38,837 nucleotides of DNA. It comes from Prochlorococcus sp. AG-355-M18 (GTDB lineage: Bacteria > Cyanobacteriota > Cyanobacteriia > PCC-6307 > Cyanobiaceae). The notes under the pieces are model-generated. The model saw only the letters and a program-made list of their open reading frames with translations, ran no database searches and was not told the DNA's origin. Positions 29,229 to 36,861 of this stretch are shown piece by piece. Position 1 is the first letter of the stretch, and each line of letters starts with the position of its first letter. Location: the NCBI GenBank assembly GCA_003280725.1, contig QCED01000016.1:1-38837 (forward strand). Direction: 5' to 3'. The position numbers and the translations under genes were made by a program.

Positions 29229-30265
29229 GGTTCTTTTACAGTTATATGCGCTTCTTGGATACCTCGCAATAATGCGGATTTTGTATCTGTATAGCCTGTA
29301 AATAATGGATAATTTAATGATCCTGACTCTATCAGACTTACGACTCTATCGATATTTTCATTTTTAGGACCCACAAGATTTAATAATTCTTTTGATTTCT
29401 CAAGTAATTTATGGTAATGATTTTTTAAATAAATAGTCAATTCACCTGGTTTATCAAAATAACCATTTTTTATTAGAGAATCTAATGATGAAGCCTTTTC
29501 TTCAGATTTGCGAACTGAAATATAAACATCTCCATTTCTACCTTCCAACTGTTCTGTAGTAATTAAGTGTGAAGAAAATCCATTTAAGAATAGACTTAGT
29601 AATTGAGTTTCAACAGAAAAATAACGAATAGTGCTTATATTAAAATATTCATAAGGTAACCCCCAAATTCGATTAGGACGCATTCTTAAAAATAATATTC
29701 CTTCTTTAGAAAGAACTCTCCAGATTTCTTTCAGTGATTTTTTGAGGTCTGAGACATGTTCTAGAGTACCAAGGGAAATAACAATATCAAAACTTTCATC
29801 TTGATAGGGTAAGTTTTCTGAGGATCCAAGAATTACCTCAAGATTGCTATTCTCTTTTGCGAAATTTACACATGACTGATCTGGGTCAATACCAGCACAT
29901 TTGTAACCTGCTTGAATAAAATTTTGCATTATGTATCCGTAACCGCATCCAAGATCAAGTAATTTTTTGTTTTTTGGAAATGTTGCTAATAGATACCTTA
30001 GAATTCCTTCGCTTCTAGATAATTGACTATTGATTGCTTCTTGATCATCGGAATAGTGACTATTCAGTTTATGATAATCAGTCTTAAAAAACTTTTTATT
30101 TTTTTCAATATTTCTTTTTTTTTCTTGAAATACATGCCCACATTTCTGACATTGAACAATATTTAGGTTTCCATATTCTCCAAATTTGCCAACCTTACCT
30201 TTAGATTGTATAAGAGTGTAATTTTTATAAGAACATATTTCACATGAAACTTTGTCTAAATTCAT
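29219..30265 (-). CDS. Zinc-ribbon SAM-dependent methyltransferase
   Basis: A 348-residue protein with two parts. Residues 1-50 hold CEIC (Cys8, Cys11) and CQKCGHVFQ (Cys39, Cys42), a four-cysteine zinc-binding module common in sugar and natural-product methyltransferases. Residues ~85-220 form a class I methyltransferase with the SAM motif DLGCGYG at 104-110, an acidic loop GIDPDQS, and the motif IVISLGTLEHV. The C-terminal ~120 residues have no motif I recognise. Its start codon is followed upstream by a very AT-rich divergent gap. The next gene, CmoA-like, overlaps its end by 10 bases. The substrate is probably a nucleotide sugar or glycan of the island, by context. Confidence 0.8.
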   Translation of the reverse strand: MNLDKVSCEICSYKNYTLIQSKGKVGKFGEYGNLNIVQCQKCGHVFQEKKRNIEKNKKFFKTDYHKLNSHYSDDQEAINSQLSRSEGILRYLLATFPKNKKLLDLGCGYGYIMQNFIQAGYKCAGIDPDQSCVNFAKENSNLEVILGSSENLPYQDESFDIVISLGTLEHVSDLKKSLKEIWRVLSKEGILFLRMRPNRIWGLPYEYFNISTIRYFSVETQLLSLFLNGFSSHLITTEQLEGRNGDVYISVRKSEEKASSLDSLIKNGYFDKPGELTIYLKNHYHKLLEKSKELLNLVGPKNENIDRVVSLIESGSLNYPLFTGYTDTKSALLRGIQEAHITVKEPWI

Positions 30266-30440
30266 GAATTACTATAATTATCAATAAAGCATTATAACTA
30301 TTACTTAAAAACTAATATAAGGTAACTTAACATATTTAAAATAAGAAAAATTAAGTCTTATATAATTATTATAAAATATGGCTTAATATTAAAAAAATCT
30401 TTAAAGATAAGAACTTCGAAATGATATCTTGATTGTGAAT
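30266..30440. promoter_or_regulatory. Divergent AT-rich promoter region
   Basis: The 175 bases between the minus-strand methyltransferase pair and the plus-strand GT2-led operon are extremely AT-rich. Stretches such as TATAATTATTATAAAATATGG near 30360-30380 give many possible -10 boxes on both strands. I cannot pick a specific box. A weak imperfect inverted repeat (TTAAG...CTTAA, 30352-30387) sits within it. There is no small gene that I can support here. Confidence 0.4.
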
Positions 30441-31805
30441 ATGGAAAAATTATGTTCGATAATAATAAGAACAAAAAATGAAGAGCAATGGATTAGTAAA
30501 TGCTTAGAATCTGTATTTGATCAATCTTATAAAAATATTGAGGTAATCATTGTTGATAATTGCTCCTCAGACACAACAATTAAGAGAGCCGAAGAGTTTC
30601 CTGTAAAAATTTTAAATATTGAGAAATTTATACCTGGTAGAGCAATTAATTTAGGTATTAAGTATTCAAAAGGTGCATATATTTGTTGTTTGAGTGCTCA
30701 CTGTATTCCTACTAATAATTTATGGTTGGAAAATCTGCTTGCCCCCTTATCGGATAAATCAATTGCTGGTGCATATGGAAGACAAGAACCAACCCCTAAT
30801 AGTAGTGATATTGATAAAAGAGATCTTCTTTTAGTTTTTGGACTTGATAGTTATATTCAATCCAAAGATTCTTTTTTTCATAATGCGAATAGTGCTTTTA
30901 GAAGAGAAATGTGGGATAAATATCCATTTTGCGATACCTCAACTAATATTGAAGATAGAATTTGGGGTGAAGAAGTTATAAAGAGTGGCTATAAAATTGC
31001 TTATGTTGCAGAATCAAGTGTTTTCCATTGGCATGGAATTCATCATCAATTAAATCCTGAGAGAGCAAAAAATATAGTTAAGATCTTGGATAGAATCCCA
31101 AGATTAAATAGTTATAATAACGAGAAATTTAGTGTTTTAAAGAAAAATCATCGTTGTTATTGTGTGATCCCTATAAAAGCAGCGGATATGACTTTTGAAA
31201 ATATTAAATTAATTCATAGCACTATTAATTGTTTAAAGAAAAGTAAGTTAATTAAAAAGATAATTATTTCTACTGATTATGAAAAAGATTCTTTGATCGT
31301 AGAAGATTCAAAAGTTCAAATAATTAAAAGACCTTATGATTTATCAGATAGAGAATCATCTCTCGAAGATGTCTTGAAATATACTCTAGAAAAAATTGAA
31401 TCATCTGGAGATTTTTGCGATTCTATATCTGTTGCGGAAATAATATATCCTTTCAGGGATAGTAAAGTTATAGAAGAAATGATAAAAATTATATTAGATG
31501 AGTCAATTGATACTGTCTTTGCCAGCTGGAAAGAAGTAAGAGCAACTTGGTTTGGAGAAGAAGACGAGTTAAAGATGATAGGCGGAAGTTCTTGGACAAT
31601 TCCATCACAAAAAAGGTTTGGACAAACTATTACTTCCTTAATAGGCTATTTCACAGTTACTAAACCCAAGAATGTTAGAAATAAAACTGTTTTCGAAGGT
31701 AATATTAAAACTCATCTTTTAAAAAATAGAAACACTACTATTGTTTGTAGAAATAATATTGAATTTAATGACCTTTGTGATTTACTGAATCATAAATTAA
31801 CTTGA
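30441..31805 (+). CDS. GT2 glycosyltransferase fused to a cytidylyltransferase-like domain
   Basis: I start at the ATG at 30441 (MEKLCSIIIRTKNE), 454 residues; TTG and GTG codons lie 12 and 6 bases upstream in frame. Residues 1 to ~220 are a family 2 glycosyltransferase with IIIRTKNEEQWI, VIIVDNCSSDTT and an acidic catalytic-looking block EDRIWGEE. From about 240 to the end the fold pattern changes to a NeuA-like cytidylyltransferase: CYCVIPIK, IIISTDYEKD, IIKRPYDLSDRESSLEDVL and DTVFASW. The CTP-binding ARxGSKxxxxKN motif is degraded (IPIKAADMTFENIK), and the QPTSPLR region reads AEIIYPFRD. The C-terminal part may be inactive or use another nucleotide. The next gene starts after 16 bases. 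Confidence 0.75.
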   Translation: MEKLCSIIIRTKNEEQWISKCLESVFDQSYKNIEVIIVDNCSSDTTIKRAEEFPVKILNIEKFIPGRAINLGIKYSKGAYICCLSAHCIPTNNLWLENLLAPLSDKSIAGAYGRQEPTPNSSDIDKRDLLLVFGLDSYIQSKDSFFHNANSAFRREMWDKYPFCDTSTNIEDRIWGEEVIKSGYKIAYVAESSVFHWHGIHHQLNPERAKNIVKILDRIPRLNSYNNEKFSVLKKNHRCYCVIPIKAADMTFENIKLIHSTINCLKKSKLIKKIIISTDYEKDSLIVEDSKVQIIKRPYDLSDRESSLEDVLKYTLEKIESSGDFCDSISVAEIIYPFRDSKVIEEMIKIILDESIDTVFASWKEVRATWFGEEDELKMIGGSSWTIPSQKRFGQTITSLIGYFTVTKPKNVRNKTVFEGNIKTHLLKNRNTTIVCRNNIEFNDLCDLLNHKLT

Positions 31806-31821
31806 TGAGGGACTAAATTTG

Positions 31822-32868
31822 ATGAAAATATGTATTTTAGGTTTAGGGAGAGTTTTTCAACATTATGAAAAAAACTTTATCGATGATTTGTTAGTCAGTA
31901 ATAATAAAATATATGTTTTTGATTCAGATTTAAAACAACTTGAAATTGTTAATAAGAAAAATAATTACACTAGATTATCATCAATGGATCAACTTATTGA
32001 AGAAAAAATAGATATTGGAATAGTATCTACTCCATCAGGAACTCATTATGAAATTACAAAATTTCTTTTAAATAATGGCATAAATGTTTTGACTGAAAAG
32101 CCTCCAACTATGAATGAAAAGGAACTAAAAGAGTTAATAAATTTGGCGAGATATAAATGTTTAAAATATGGAGTAATTTTTCAGAATAGATTAAATCGAT
32201 CAATGCAAATTGCTAGGCAAATTATAGATAAGCAATTACTAGGGGACATAACAGTTTGTTCTATAAAATTACATTGGTGTAGGGAACAAGAATATTACAA
32301 TGATGAATGGCACGGCACATGGAAACAAGATGGAGGGGTAATAAATCAACAAGCGATCCATCATGTTGATGCTATGCAATGGCTCAATGGACCTTTAGAT
32401 TGTGTTTCTTCATGTTCAGCTAATCTTATAAATAACTTAGAAGCGGAAGATACAATGATTGCATTAGTGAAATTTAAAAATGGTTCTATAGGCACTATTG
32501 AAGCATCCACTGCAATAAGACCAAAAGATAAGGAAGCCTCAATTTTTTTATCAGGCACAAAAGGTTTTCTTAAAGTTGGAGGCGTGGCTCTAAATTTAAT
32601 TGAGGAATATAGTTTTAATTGTGATGATAAATTGCTATTAGAAAGGTTAAATAATGCTTCAGTAAATGTGGAAACAGGATATGGCACTTCTCATAAAAAA
32701 GTTGTAAAAGATTTTATTAATGCAGTTTCAAATGATGAGGACCCCTGTATAACTGCTTCTTCTACGATTAATACTGTAAGGGCTATAAATGCTTTATATA
32801 TGAGTAGCGAATCAATGAAATGGGCTAATGTAGATGAATATTCAATTTCAAATTATTTAGGAAAATAA
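31822..32868 (+). CDS. Gfo/Idh/MocA-family oxidoreductase
   Basis: A 348-residue NAD(P)-dependent sugar oxidoreductase. The N-terminal Rossmann motif is ICILGLGRVFQHY, followed by the family EKP motif in LTEKPPTM at about 93-95. The C-terminal domain has WHGTWKQDGGVINQQAIHHVDAMQW, in fragments, the layout of nucleotide-sugar 3-dehydrogenases such as WlbA. The ATG at 31822 has a GAGG Shine-Dalgarno at 31807-31810, an unusual clear one in this window, and is preferred over the TTG at 31819. Its stop overlaps the start of the DAHP-synthase-like gene by one base (TAATG). RifL of the aminoshikimate pathway is another family member; I note the parallel without claiming it. Confidence 0.85.
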   Translation: MKICILGLGRVFQHYEKNFIDDLLVSNNKIYVFDSDLKQLEIVNKKNNYTRLSSMDQLIEEKIDIGIVSTPSGTHYEITKFLLNNGINVLTEKPPTMNEKELKELINLARYKCLKYGVIFQNRLNRSMQIARQIIDKQLLGDITVCSIKLHWCREQEYYNDEWHGTWKQDGGVINQQAIHHVDAMQWLNGPLDCVSSCSANLINNLEAEDTMIALVKFKNGSIGTIEASTAIRPKDKEASIFLSGTKGFLKVGGVALNLIEEYSFNCDDKLLLERLNNASVNVETGYGTSHKKVVKDFINAVSNDEDPCITASSTINTVRAINALYMSSESMKWANVDEYSISNYLGK

Positions 32869-33755
32869 TGGATAATAGTAATCCAGGAAAAGATATATCT
32901 TTAGAAGATATAAAATCAAAATTTCCTTTAGCTTCAAAAAAAAATGATAATCATTTTTCAGAGTTTTCAGTAGCTGGCGTACAATTTGGTCCAAATAAAT
33001 GTCCAATATTTGCGGGACCAAATATGGTTGAATCAGAGGAACTTATTAAGGATGTAGCAATAAACATAAAAAAAAGAGGTGCATCATTTTTAAGAGGTGG
33101 AGCTTTTAAACCATTGACTTTCCCATATAGATCAGAAAAATATAACGAAACAAGAGAGAGGGGAATTGAATGGATGCAATTAGCAAGTTCATATGCTGAT
33201 ATTCCTATAATTACAGAAATAATGGAAGAAAGATATATCCCATTAGTTAGTCAAGCATCAGATATCCTTCAGATAGGAACTAGAAATATGCAAAATTATC
33301 CACTTTTAACGGCATGTGCAAAGACTAAAAAACCAATAATGCTAAAAAGAGGTTTTGGATGTTCATTACGTGATTGGCTTGGAGCAGCAGAATATATTCT
33401 TGTAGAGGGAAATGAAAGAGTTATTCTTTGTGAAAGAGGTATTGTTGCGCCACACACTCACAGGTCTTCATCAAGATTTTTGCTGGATTTGCAAGTTGTT
33501 CCAGCTGCTCAAGAAGTTACACATTTGCCAATTGTGACTGATCCATCACATGCTTGTTTCTGGAGGCCTTGGGTTCCTAGTCTTGCAAAAGCATGTGTTG
33601 CAGTTGGTTCTAATGGGTTAATGATGGAGGTCCATCCAAAACCAAAAGAAGCAGCAGTTGATCCTTTACAAGCAATTGATTATGAAACCTTTGGAAGCCT
33701 TGTAATCCAATTAAAGGAAATTGGAAAAGCATGTAATATAGATGTAGGAAATTGA
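32868..33755 (+). CDS. DAHP synthase-like (AroF/KdsA superfamily) protein with altered active site
   Basis: The 295-residue protein has the fold of beta-type class I DAHP synthases, which join PEP to erythrose 4-phosphate. Recognisable blocks are RGGAFKP (76-82), IGTRNMQNY (136-144), MLKRG (158-162), VILCERG (185-191), DPSHA (225-229) and MMEVHPKP (252-259). Three expected metal ligands survive (His228, Glu254, Asp265). The fourth, normally Cys in GPCSVES, is Asn52 in AGPNMVES, as in metal-independent KDO8P synthases. The phosphate-binding KPRT is KPLT (81-84), and ERGIRT is ERGIVA. It is coupled to genes on both sides (1-base and 4-base or 8-base junctions). The product is probably not DAHP; this is inference. 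Confidence 0.8.
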   Translation: MDNSNPGKDISLEDIKSKFPLASKKNDNHFSEFSVAGVQFGPNKCPIFAGPNMVESEELIKDVAINIKKRGASFLRGGAFKPLTFPYRSEKYNETRERGIEWMQLASSYADIPIITEIMEERYIPLVSQASDILQIGTRNMQNYPLLTACAKTKKPIMLKRGFGCSLRDWLGAAEYILVEGNERVILCERGIVAPHTHRSSSRFLLDLQVVPAAQEVTHLPIVTDPSHACFWRPWVPSLAKACVAVGSNGLMMEVHPKPKEAAVDPLQAIDYETFGSLVIQLKEIGKACNIDVGN

Positions 33756-33763
33756 ATAGAAAG

Positions 33764-34609
33764 ATGTATTCATTAATAATCGGCCTTTCTCCCAGTAAAG
33801 GAGCAAGATCCCCTATTTTATGGAATCGAGCTTTCACAAAATATAATATCGATTCCAGGATGAGTCCTCTAGATATTTCTACTGAAGCAGATTTAAAAGC
33901 AAAACTTCAAGAATTAAAAAAAGATCGTCTTTTTATTGGAGGGAGTATTACTTTTCCTTATAAGGAATTAGTTGCAGACATACTATTTGATAATTTAAAA
34001 AATGAAGCCACACAGAAAATTAATGCTGTAAATTCTCTATATCGAAATGATTTAGGAGATTTATGTGCAGCTAATACTGATGGAATGGCAGCTTTAAAAT
34101 GTATTGAAAAGAAATTCTTTGTGAATTCACAACAACCAAATAGAGTCCTTGTTTTAGGGTCTGGAGGAGTGGGTAAAGCAGTTATTTCATTTTTGCATGA
34201 TAAACTTTTAGAAAAAAATAATATTGAATTGTTTATATCTTCACGTAAAAAAGATTATACTTTTTTATCAAAATTTGATAATTGTAAACATGTGGAATGG
34301 GAGAAAAGAAATTTAATTATAAATTCTTCTACATTAATTATTAATTGTACATCTATGGGTGATTACGAAAATATTGAACTCATGCCAATTAATACTTCAA
34401 CAATTCATAAAGAAAAATATCCTATGGGTATTTATGATGTCATTTATAATCCGCTTAAAAGTAAACTAATTCAATTTGCTGAAGAAAAAAATATATTATG
34501 TGATAATGGTTTGGAAATGAACCTTTTGCAGGCTGCTATAGCATTTAAATTAACAACAAAAGTTAGTGACAATATTGAAAATATATGTCTAACAATGGCT
34601 AAGGACTAG
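33764..34609 (+). CDS. Shikimate dehydrogenase-like protein with altered substrate site
   Basis: The 281-residue protein has the shikimate/quinate dehydrogenase fold. I start at the ATG at 33764 (MYSLIIG), aligned with the usual MxYxVxGNP start; an in-frame TTG at 33752 overlaps the previous stop. The catalytic pair is present: Lys67 in SITFPYKE and Asp106 in AANTDGM, with Asn90 in INAVNSLY. The NADP fold motif GSGGVG is at 132-137, and the C-terminal Gln in MNLLQAA is kept. The carboxylate-binding SxS motif (HSKSP in E. coli) reads GARSP: the first Ser is Ala14, the second is Ser16, and Asn of NVTVPFK is Ser. This suggests another substrate. It overlaps the asparagine-synthase-like gene end by 4 bases. 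Confidence 0.8.
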   Translation: MYSLIIGLSPSKGARSPILWNRAFTKYNIDSRMSPLDISTEADLKAKLQELKKDRLFIGGSITFPYKELVADILFDNLKNEATQKINAVNSLYRNDLGDLCAANTDGMAALKCIEKKFFVNSQQPNRVLVLGSGGVGKAVISFLHDKLLEKNNIELFISSRKKDYTFLSKFDNCKHVEWEKRNLIINSSTLIINCTSMGDYENIELMPINTSTIHKEKYPMGIYDVIYNPLKSKLIQFAEEKNILCDNGLEMNLLQAAIAFKLTTKVSDNIENICLTMAKD

Positions 34610-36465
34610 TTTCCAAAAAATATTTTAAAAAATGTCATATAAGAAAAAACTCTAAACCAAAAATCTGATGAATTTGAATTCCTTTTTATAAGGTCATTTT
34701 CAAAATCGTCTCTCACAAGTTTGGTTTTTATAAGATGGTGATCGTCCTTTAATAAATCTAAAAATTTATCAGCAAAAAAATCGTAAATTAAAATTGTGTT
34801 TATATTTGGCCTTCTAGATTTACGCTTATTCCATCTAATTTCATCGGGAGTATTAAATGAAACTTGTCTTAGCATATTTTTATTAAATCCAAATTTAAAG
34901 TGTTCTCGATAGGAAAATTTCATGACTTTATTAAATAATTCATAATCTATAAAAGGAACTCTTAGCTCTAATCCATATGACATAGATAAATGATCTAATG
35001 TAATAAGATCAGAGGGAATCAAAGATCTTGTAAAGTAATTTTTCAAATGTGTTTTATATATAACTTCAGTTTCATAATTAAGCTTTTCAAAATCTTTTTT
35101 ACCTAAAAAGTTTCTTTCGGTATCATCTAGTGATTCGTCATTAAGATATTTCCAAAATTTTTGGTCATCATAGTCAGTTTCAGAATCTAATTTATTTTTA
35201 TAATCTTTAAAGTTATTTAAATTAGTTGAATAATCTAGATTTGTAAAAGTAGACATACTTCTAACAGTTTCTTCAAAAAGAGTAAATTCATTATCAAGCT
35301 CTAAACAATATAGATAAGGATTGAGTAATCTTTCATAACCTGAATAAAGTTCATCTGCTCCTTCTCCAACTAGTAATACTTTAGCATCTGATTTTGTTGC
35401 AATTTTTTTGAAGATAAGATCTTGCATCAACCAGCTCGAGGTTCTCAAGGGGGATGATAATAATTTAATTTTGCTTTCTAAATTTTCAAGGTAATCATTT
35501 GTATTATCATCAACTTTTTTGATTTCTATGCCTTTTATCTGACTTATAAATTGATCATCTAATTCACATTTAATGAAATTTGTATCAATGGTATAAGAAT
35601 TTAATTTTCTAGAACTGTATTTCGCCGCAGCAAAAGTTATATATGTTGAATCTATTCCTCCTGATAAAGTACTTGCCACCTCTACATCTGAAATTAAGTG
35701 ATCATGGACTATTTTTTGTAAATCATTGTTATGTTCGGAATAATTAAATTTTTCTTTTTGACTTAGATCAACAGCATGTAAATGGGTGGTTAGTCTCTCT
35801 TCTGAGATTTTAAATTCTTCTAAAGATAGTTTTAAAATAAATCCTGGTTTAACTTGTTTGATTTCTTGAAAAAAAGTATTATCAATGTCAAAACTTAATC
35901 CCATCCTAAGAAATCTTAAAGATTGTATATAATCTTCATTGAAATCTTTTAATAAGTTTAGTATTGGGGTTTGTTCTGAGCATGCAACAAAAATCTTATC
36001 TTTGTGACTTGCGATTTTTACATTATTTGAATAAAAAAGTGGTTTAATACCAAAAGGATCTCTTATGAAATAAAAGCATTTAGAAAACCTATCAAATAAA
36101 GAAATGGCATACATTCCTCTTATTTTGTTAATTATTCCTATACCATGTTCAGATATTTGGGTTATTAAGAATAATGTATCTGATTTAAATTTTTTCAGAT
36201 TATTTTCCAGAGAACTATCAACTGAATAAATTTCTCCATTAAATGACATTAAATATCTGCCGCATTTACTTGAAATTGGTTGAGCTGATTCATTGCTTAA
36301 ATCGCGAATGGATAATCTGTAAAAAAGATTGTAAATTCCATCCTCTTTATAAAAACTTTTAGAATCTGGTCCTCTATGAGCAATTTTAGATGCTGATTTT
36401 TCAAATCTTGACAATGAATTTTCGTTGTATTTGGTATTTGATATCGCATTAAAAAAACCACACAT
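34606..36465 (-). CDS. Asparagine synthase-type glutamine amidotransferase
   Basis: A 619-residue AsnB-family protein. The N-terminal class II amidotransferase domain starts MCGFF, giving Cys2 as nucleophile, with HRGPDS (30-35) and SFNGEIYS (74-81) for glutamine binding. The synthetase domain has the ATP-pyrophosphatase loop SGGIDST at 268-274 and GEGADELYSGY further on. Both halves look active. In O-antigen loci such homologues amidate uronic acids, while true asparagine synthases make asparagine. Context favours a sugar or keto-acid substrate, by inference. It is transcribed toward the shikimate-dehydrogenase-like gene, overlapping its last 4 bases, and stands at the right border of the island. 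Confidence 0.85.
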   Translation of the reverse strand: MCGFFNAISNTKYNENSLSRFEKSASKIAHRGPDSKSFYKEDGIYNLFYRLSIRDLSNESAQPISSKCGRYLMSFNGEIYSVDSSLENNLKKFKSDTLFLITQISEHGIGIINKIRGMYAISLFDRFSKCFYFIRDPFGIKPLFYSNNVKIASHKDKIFVACSEQTPILNLLKDFNEDYIQSLRFLRMGLSFDIDNTFFQEIKQVKPGFILKLSLEEFKISEERLTTHLHAVDLSQKEKFNYSEHNNDLQKIVHDHLISDVEVASTLSGGIDSTYITFAAAKYSSRKLNSYTIDTNFIKCELDDQFISQIKGIEIKKVDDNTNDYLENLESKIKLLSSPLRTSSWLMQDLIFKKIATKSDAKVLLVGEGADELYSGYERLLNPYLYCLELDNEFTLFEETVRSMSTFTNLDYSTNLNNFKDYKNKLDSETDYDDQKFWKYLNDESLDDTERNFLGKKDFEKLNYETEVIYKTHLKNYFTRSLIPSDLITLDHLSMSYGLELRVPFIDYELFNKVMKFSYREHFKFGFNKNMLRQVSFNTPDEIRWNKRKSRRPNINTILIYDFFADKFLDLLKDDHHLIKTKLVRDDFENDLIKRNSNSSDFWFRVFSYMTFFKIFFGN

Positions 36466-36706
36466 ATTTGCTATGAATTTATTGATTTAAAAATATAATG
36501 CTTAATTTTTTGATTAAGTCTACAGTCCATAGAAGTAAAATAGCACATTCAGATTTATTGGATTCATAATCTAATCCTAATAAGTTTACCTAATGAATAT
36601 TCCAATAAACTTTATGTAAAAAAAAGATTAATTTATTTATAAATATTTTTTATTTAGATTCCTTATCTTATTTTGTAAAGAACTTCAAAGTTATAGAAAG
36701 AATTTA

Positions 36707-36762
36707 GGTAGGTGAATTCATGGGATAATATTTAAGAAAGGGAAAAGGTCGATTCACCTACC
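36707..36762. repeat. Inverted repeat, possible ncRNA or operator
   Basis: An 11-base arm GGTAGGTGAAT (36707-36717) and its exact reverse complement ATTCACCTACC (36752-36762) flank a 34-base loop. A third GGTAGG (minus strand, complement CCTACC at 36768-36773, reading GGTAGGAGAG) lies next to the right arm. So two direct copies on the minus strand and one inverted copy surround a purine-rich loop. Such repeats could be a small RNA stem, a regulator site or a remnant of integration. Nothing decides between them. Confidence 0.6.
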
Positions 36763-36828
36763 ACTCTCCTACCGTTAAAAACGCTTTGAAATTTAAGAAC
36801 AGATATTCAAAACTCAAGGTGTTGGAGG

Positions 36829-36852
36829 GGATTACAGCGATTCTTGTAACCC
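36829..36852 (-). terminator. Hairpin downstream of tRNA-Cys
   Basis: On the minus strand GGGTTACA (complement of 36852-36845) pairs with TGTAATCC (complement of 36836-36829), 8 base pairs with one G-U, around an 8-base loop. It begins 9 bases after the 3' end of tRNA-Cys. A short T-run (complement of 36808-36811) follows only after about 17 bases, so it is not a classical intrinsic terminator. It may instead help 3' processing of the tRNA. Confidence 0.35.
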
Positions 36853-36861
36853 GAATAATGA

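Larger units (their letters stand above)
26295..36465. other. Accessory surface-sugar gene island
   Basis: Nine genes on both strands between core genes (purM side) and tRNA-Cys. They encode two glycosyltransferases, two cytidylyltransferase-like domains, two SAM-dependent enzymes, an oxidoreductase, DAHP-synthase-like and shikimate-dehydrogenase-like proteins, and an amidotransferase. Content, strand switching and even higher AT content than the neighbours (Lys/Asn/Ile-rich proteins, near-pure AT gaps) fit a horizontally exchanged Prochlorococcus genomic island. No integrase or direct repeat was found, so the borders are only approximate. The 55-residue gene at 26113 may belong to it. Confidence 0.65.
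36466..36861. other. AT-rich intergenic stretch upstream of tRNA-Cys
   Basis: Nearly 400 bases separate the asparagine-synthase-like start from tRNA-Cys. No frame longer than a few codons has a plausible start here except the false upstream extension of the gene at 36975. It holds an inverted repeat (36707-36762), a third copy of the GGTAGG core near 36768-36773, and a hairpin at 36829-36852 just past the tRNA 3' end. The rest is AT-rich without structure I can name. It should include the promoter of the asparagine-synthase-like gene. Confidence 0.6.

Noticed and set aside
32868..34609. Ordinary shikimate pathway genes
   Set aside because: Key substrate-binding residues are changed in both proteins and the context is a surface-sugar island.
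26295..36465. Standard sialic acid (NeuB) or legionaminic pathway
   Set aside because: No NeuB-type synthase, epimerase or aminotransferase is present; the PEP-condensing enzyme is of DAHP synthase type.
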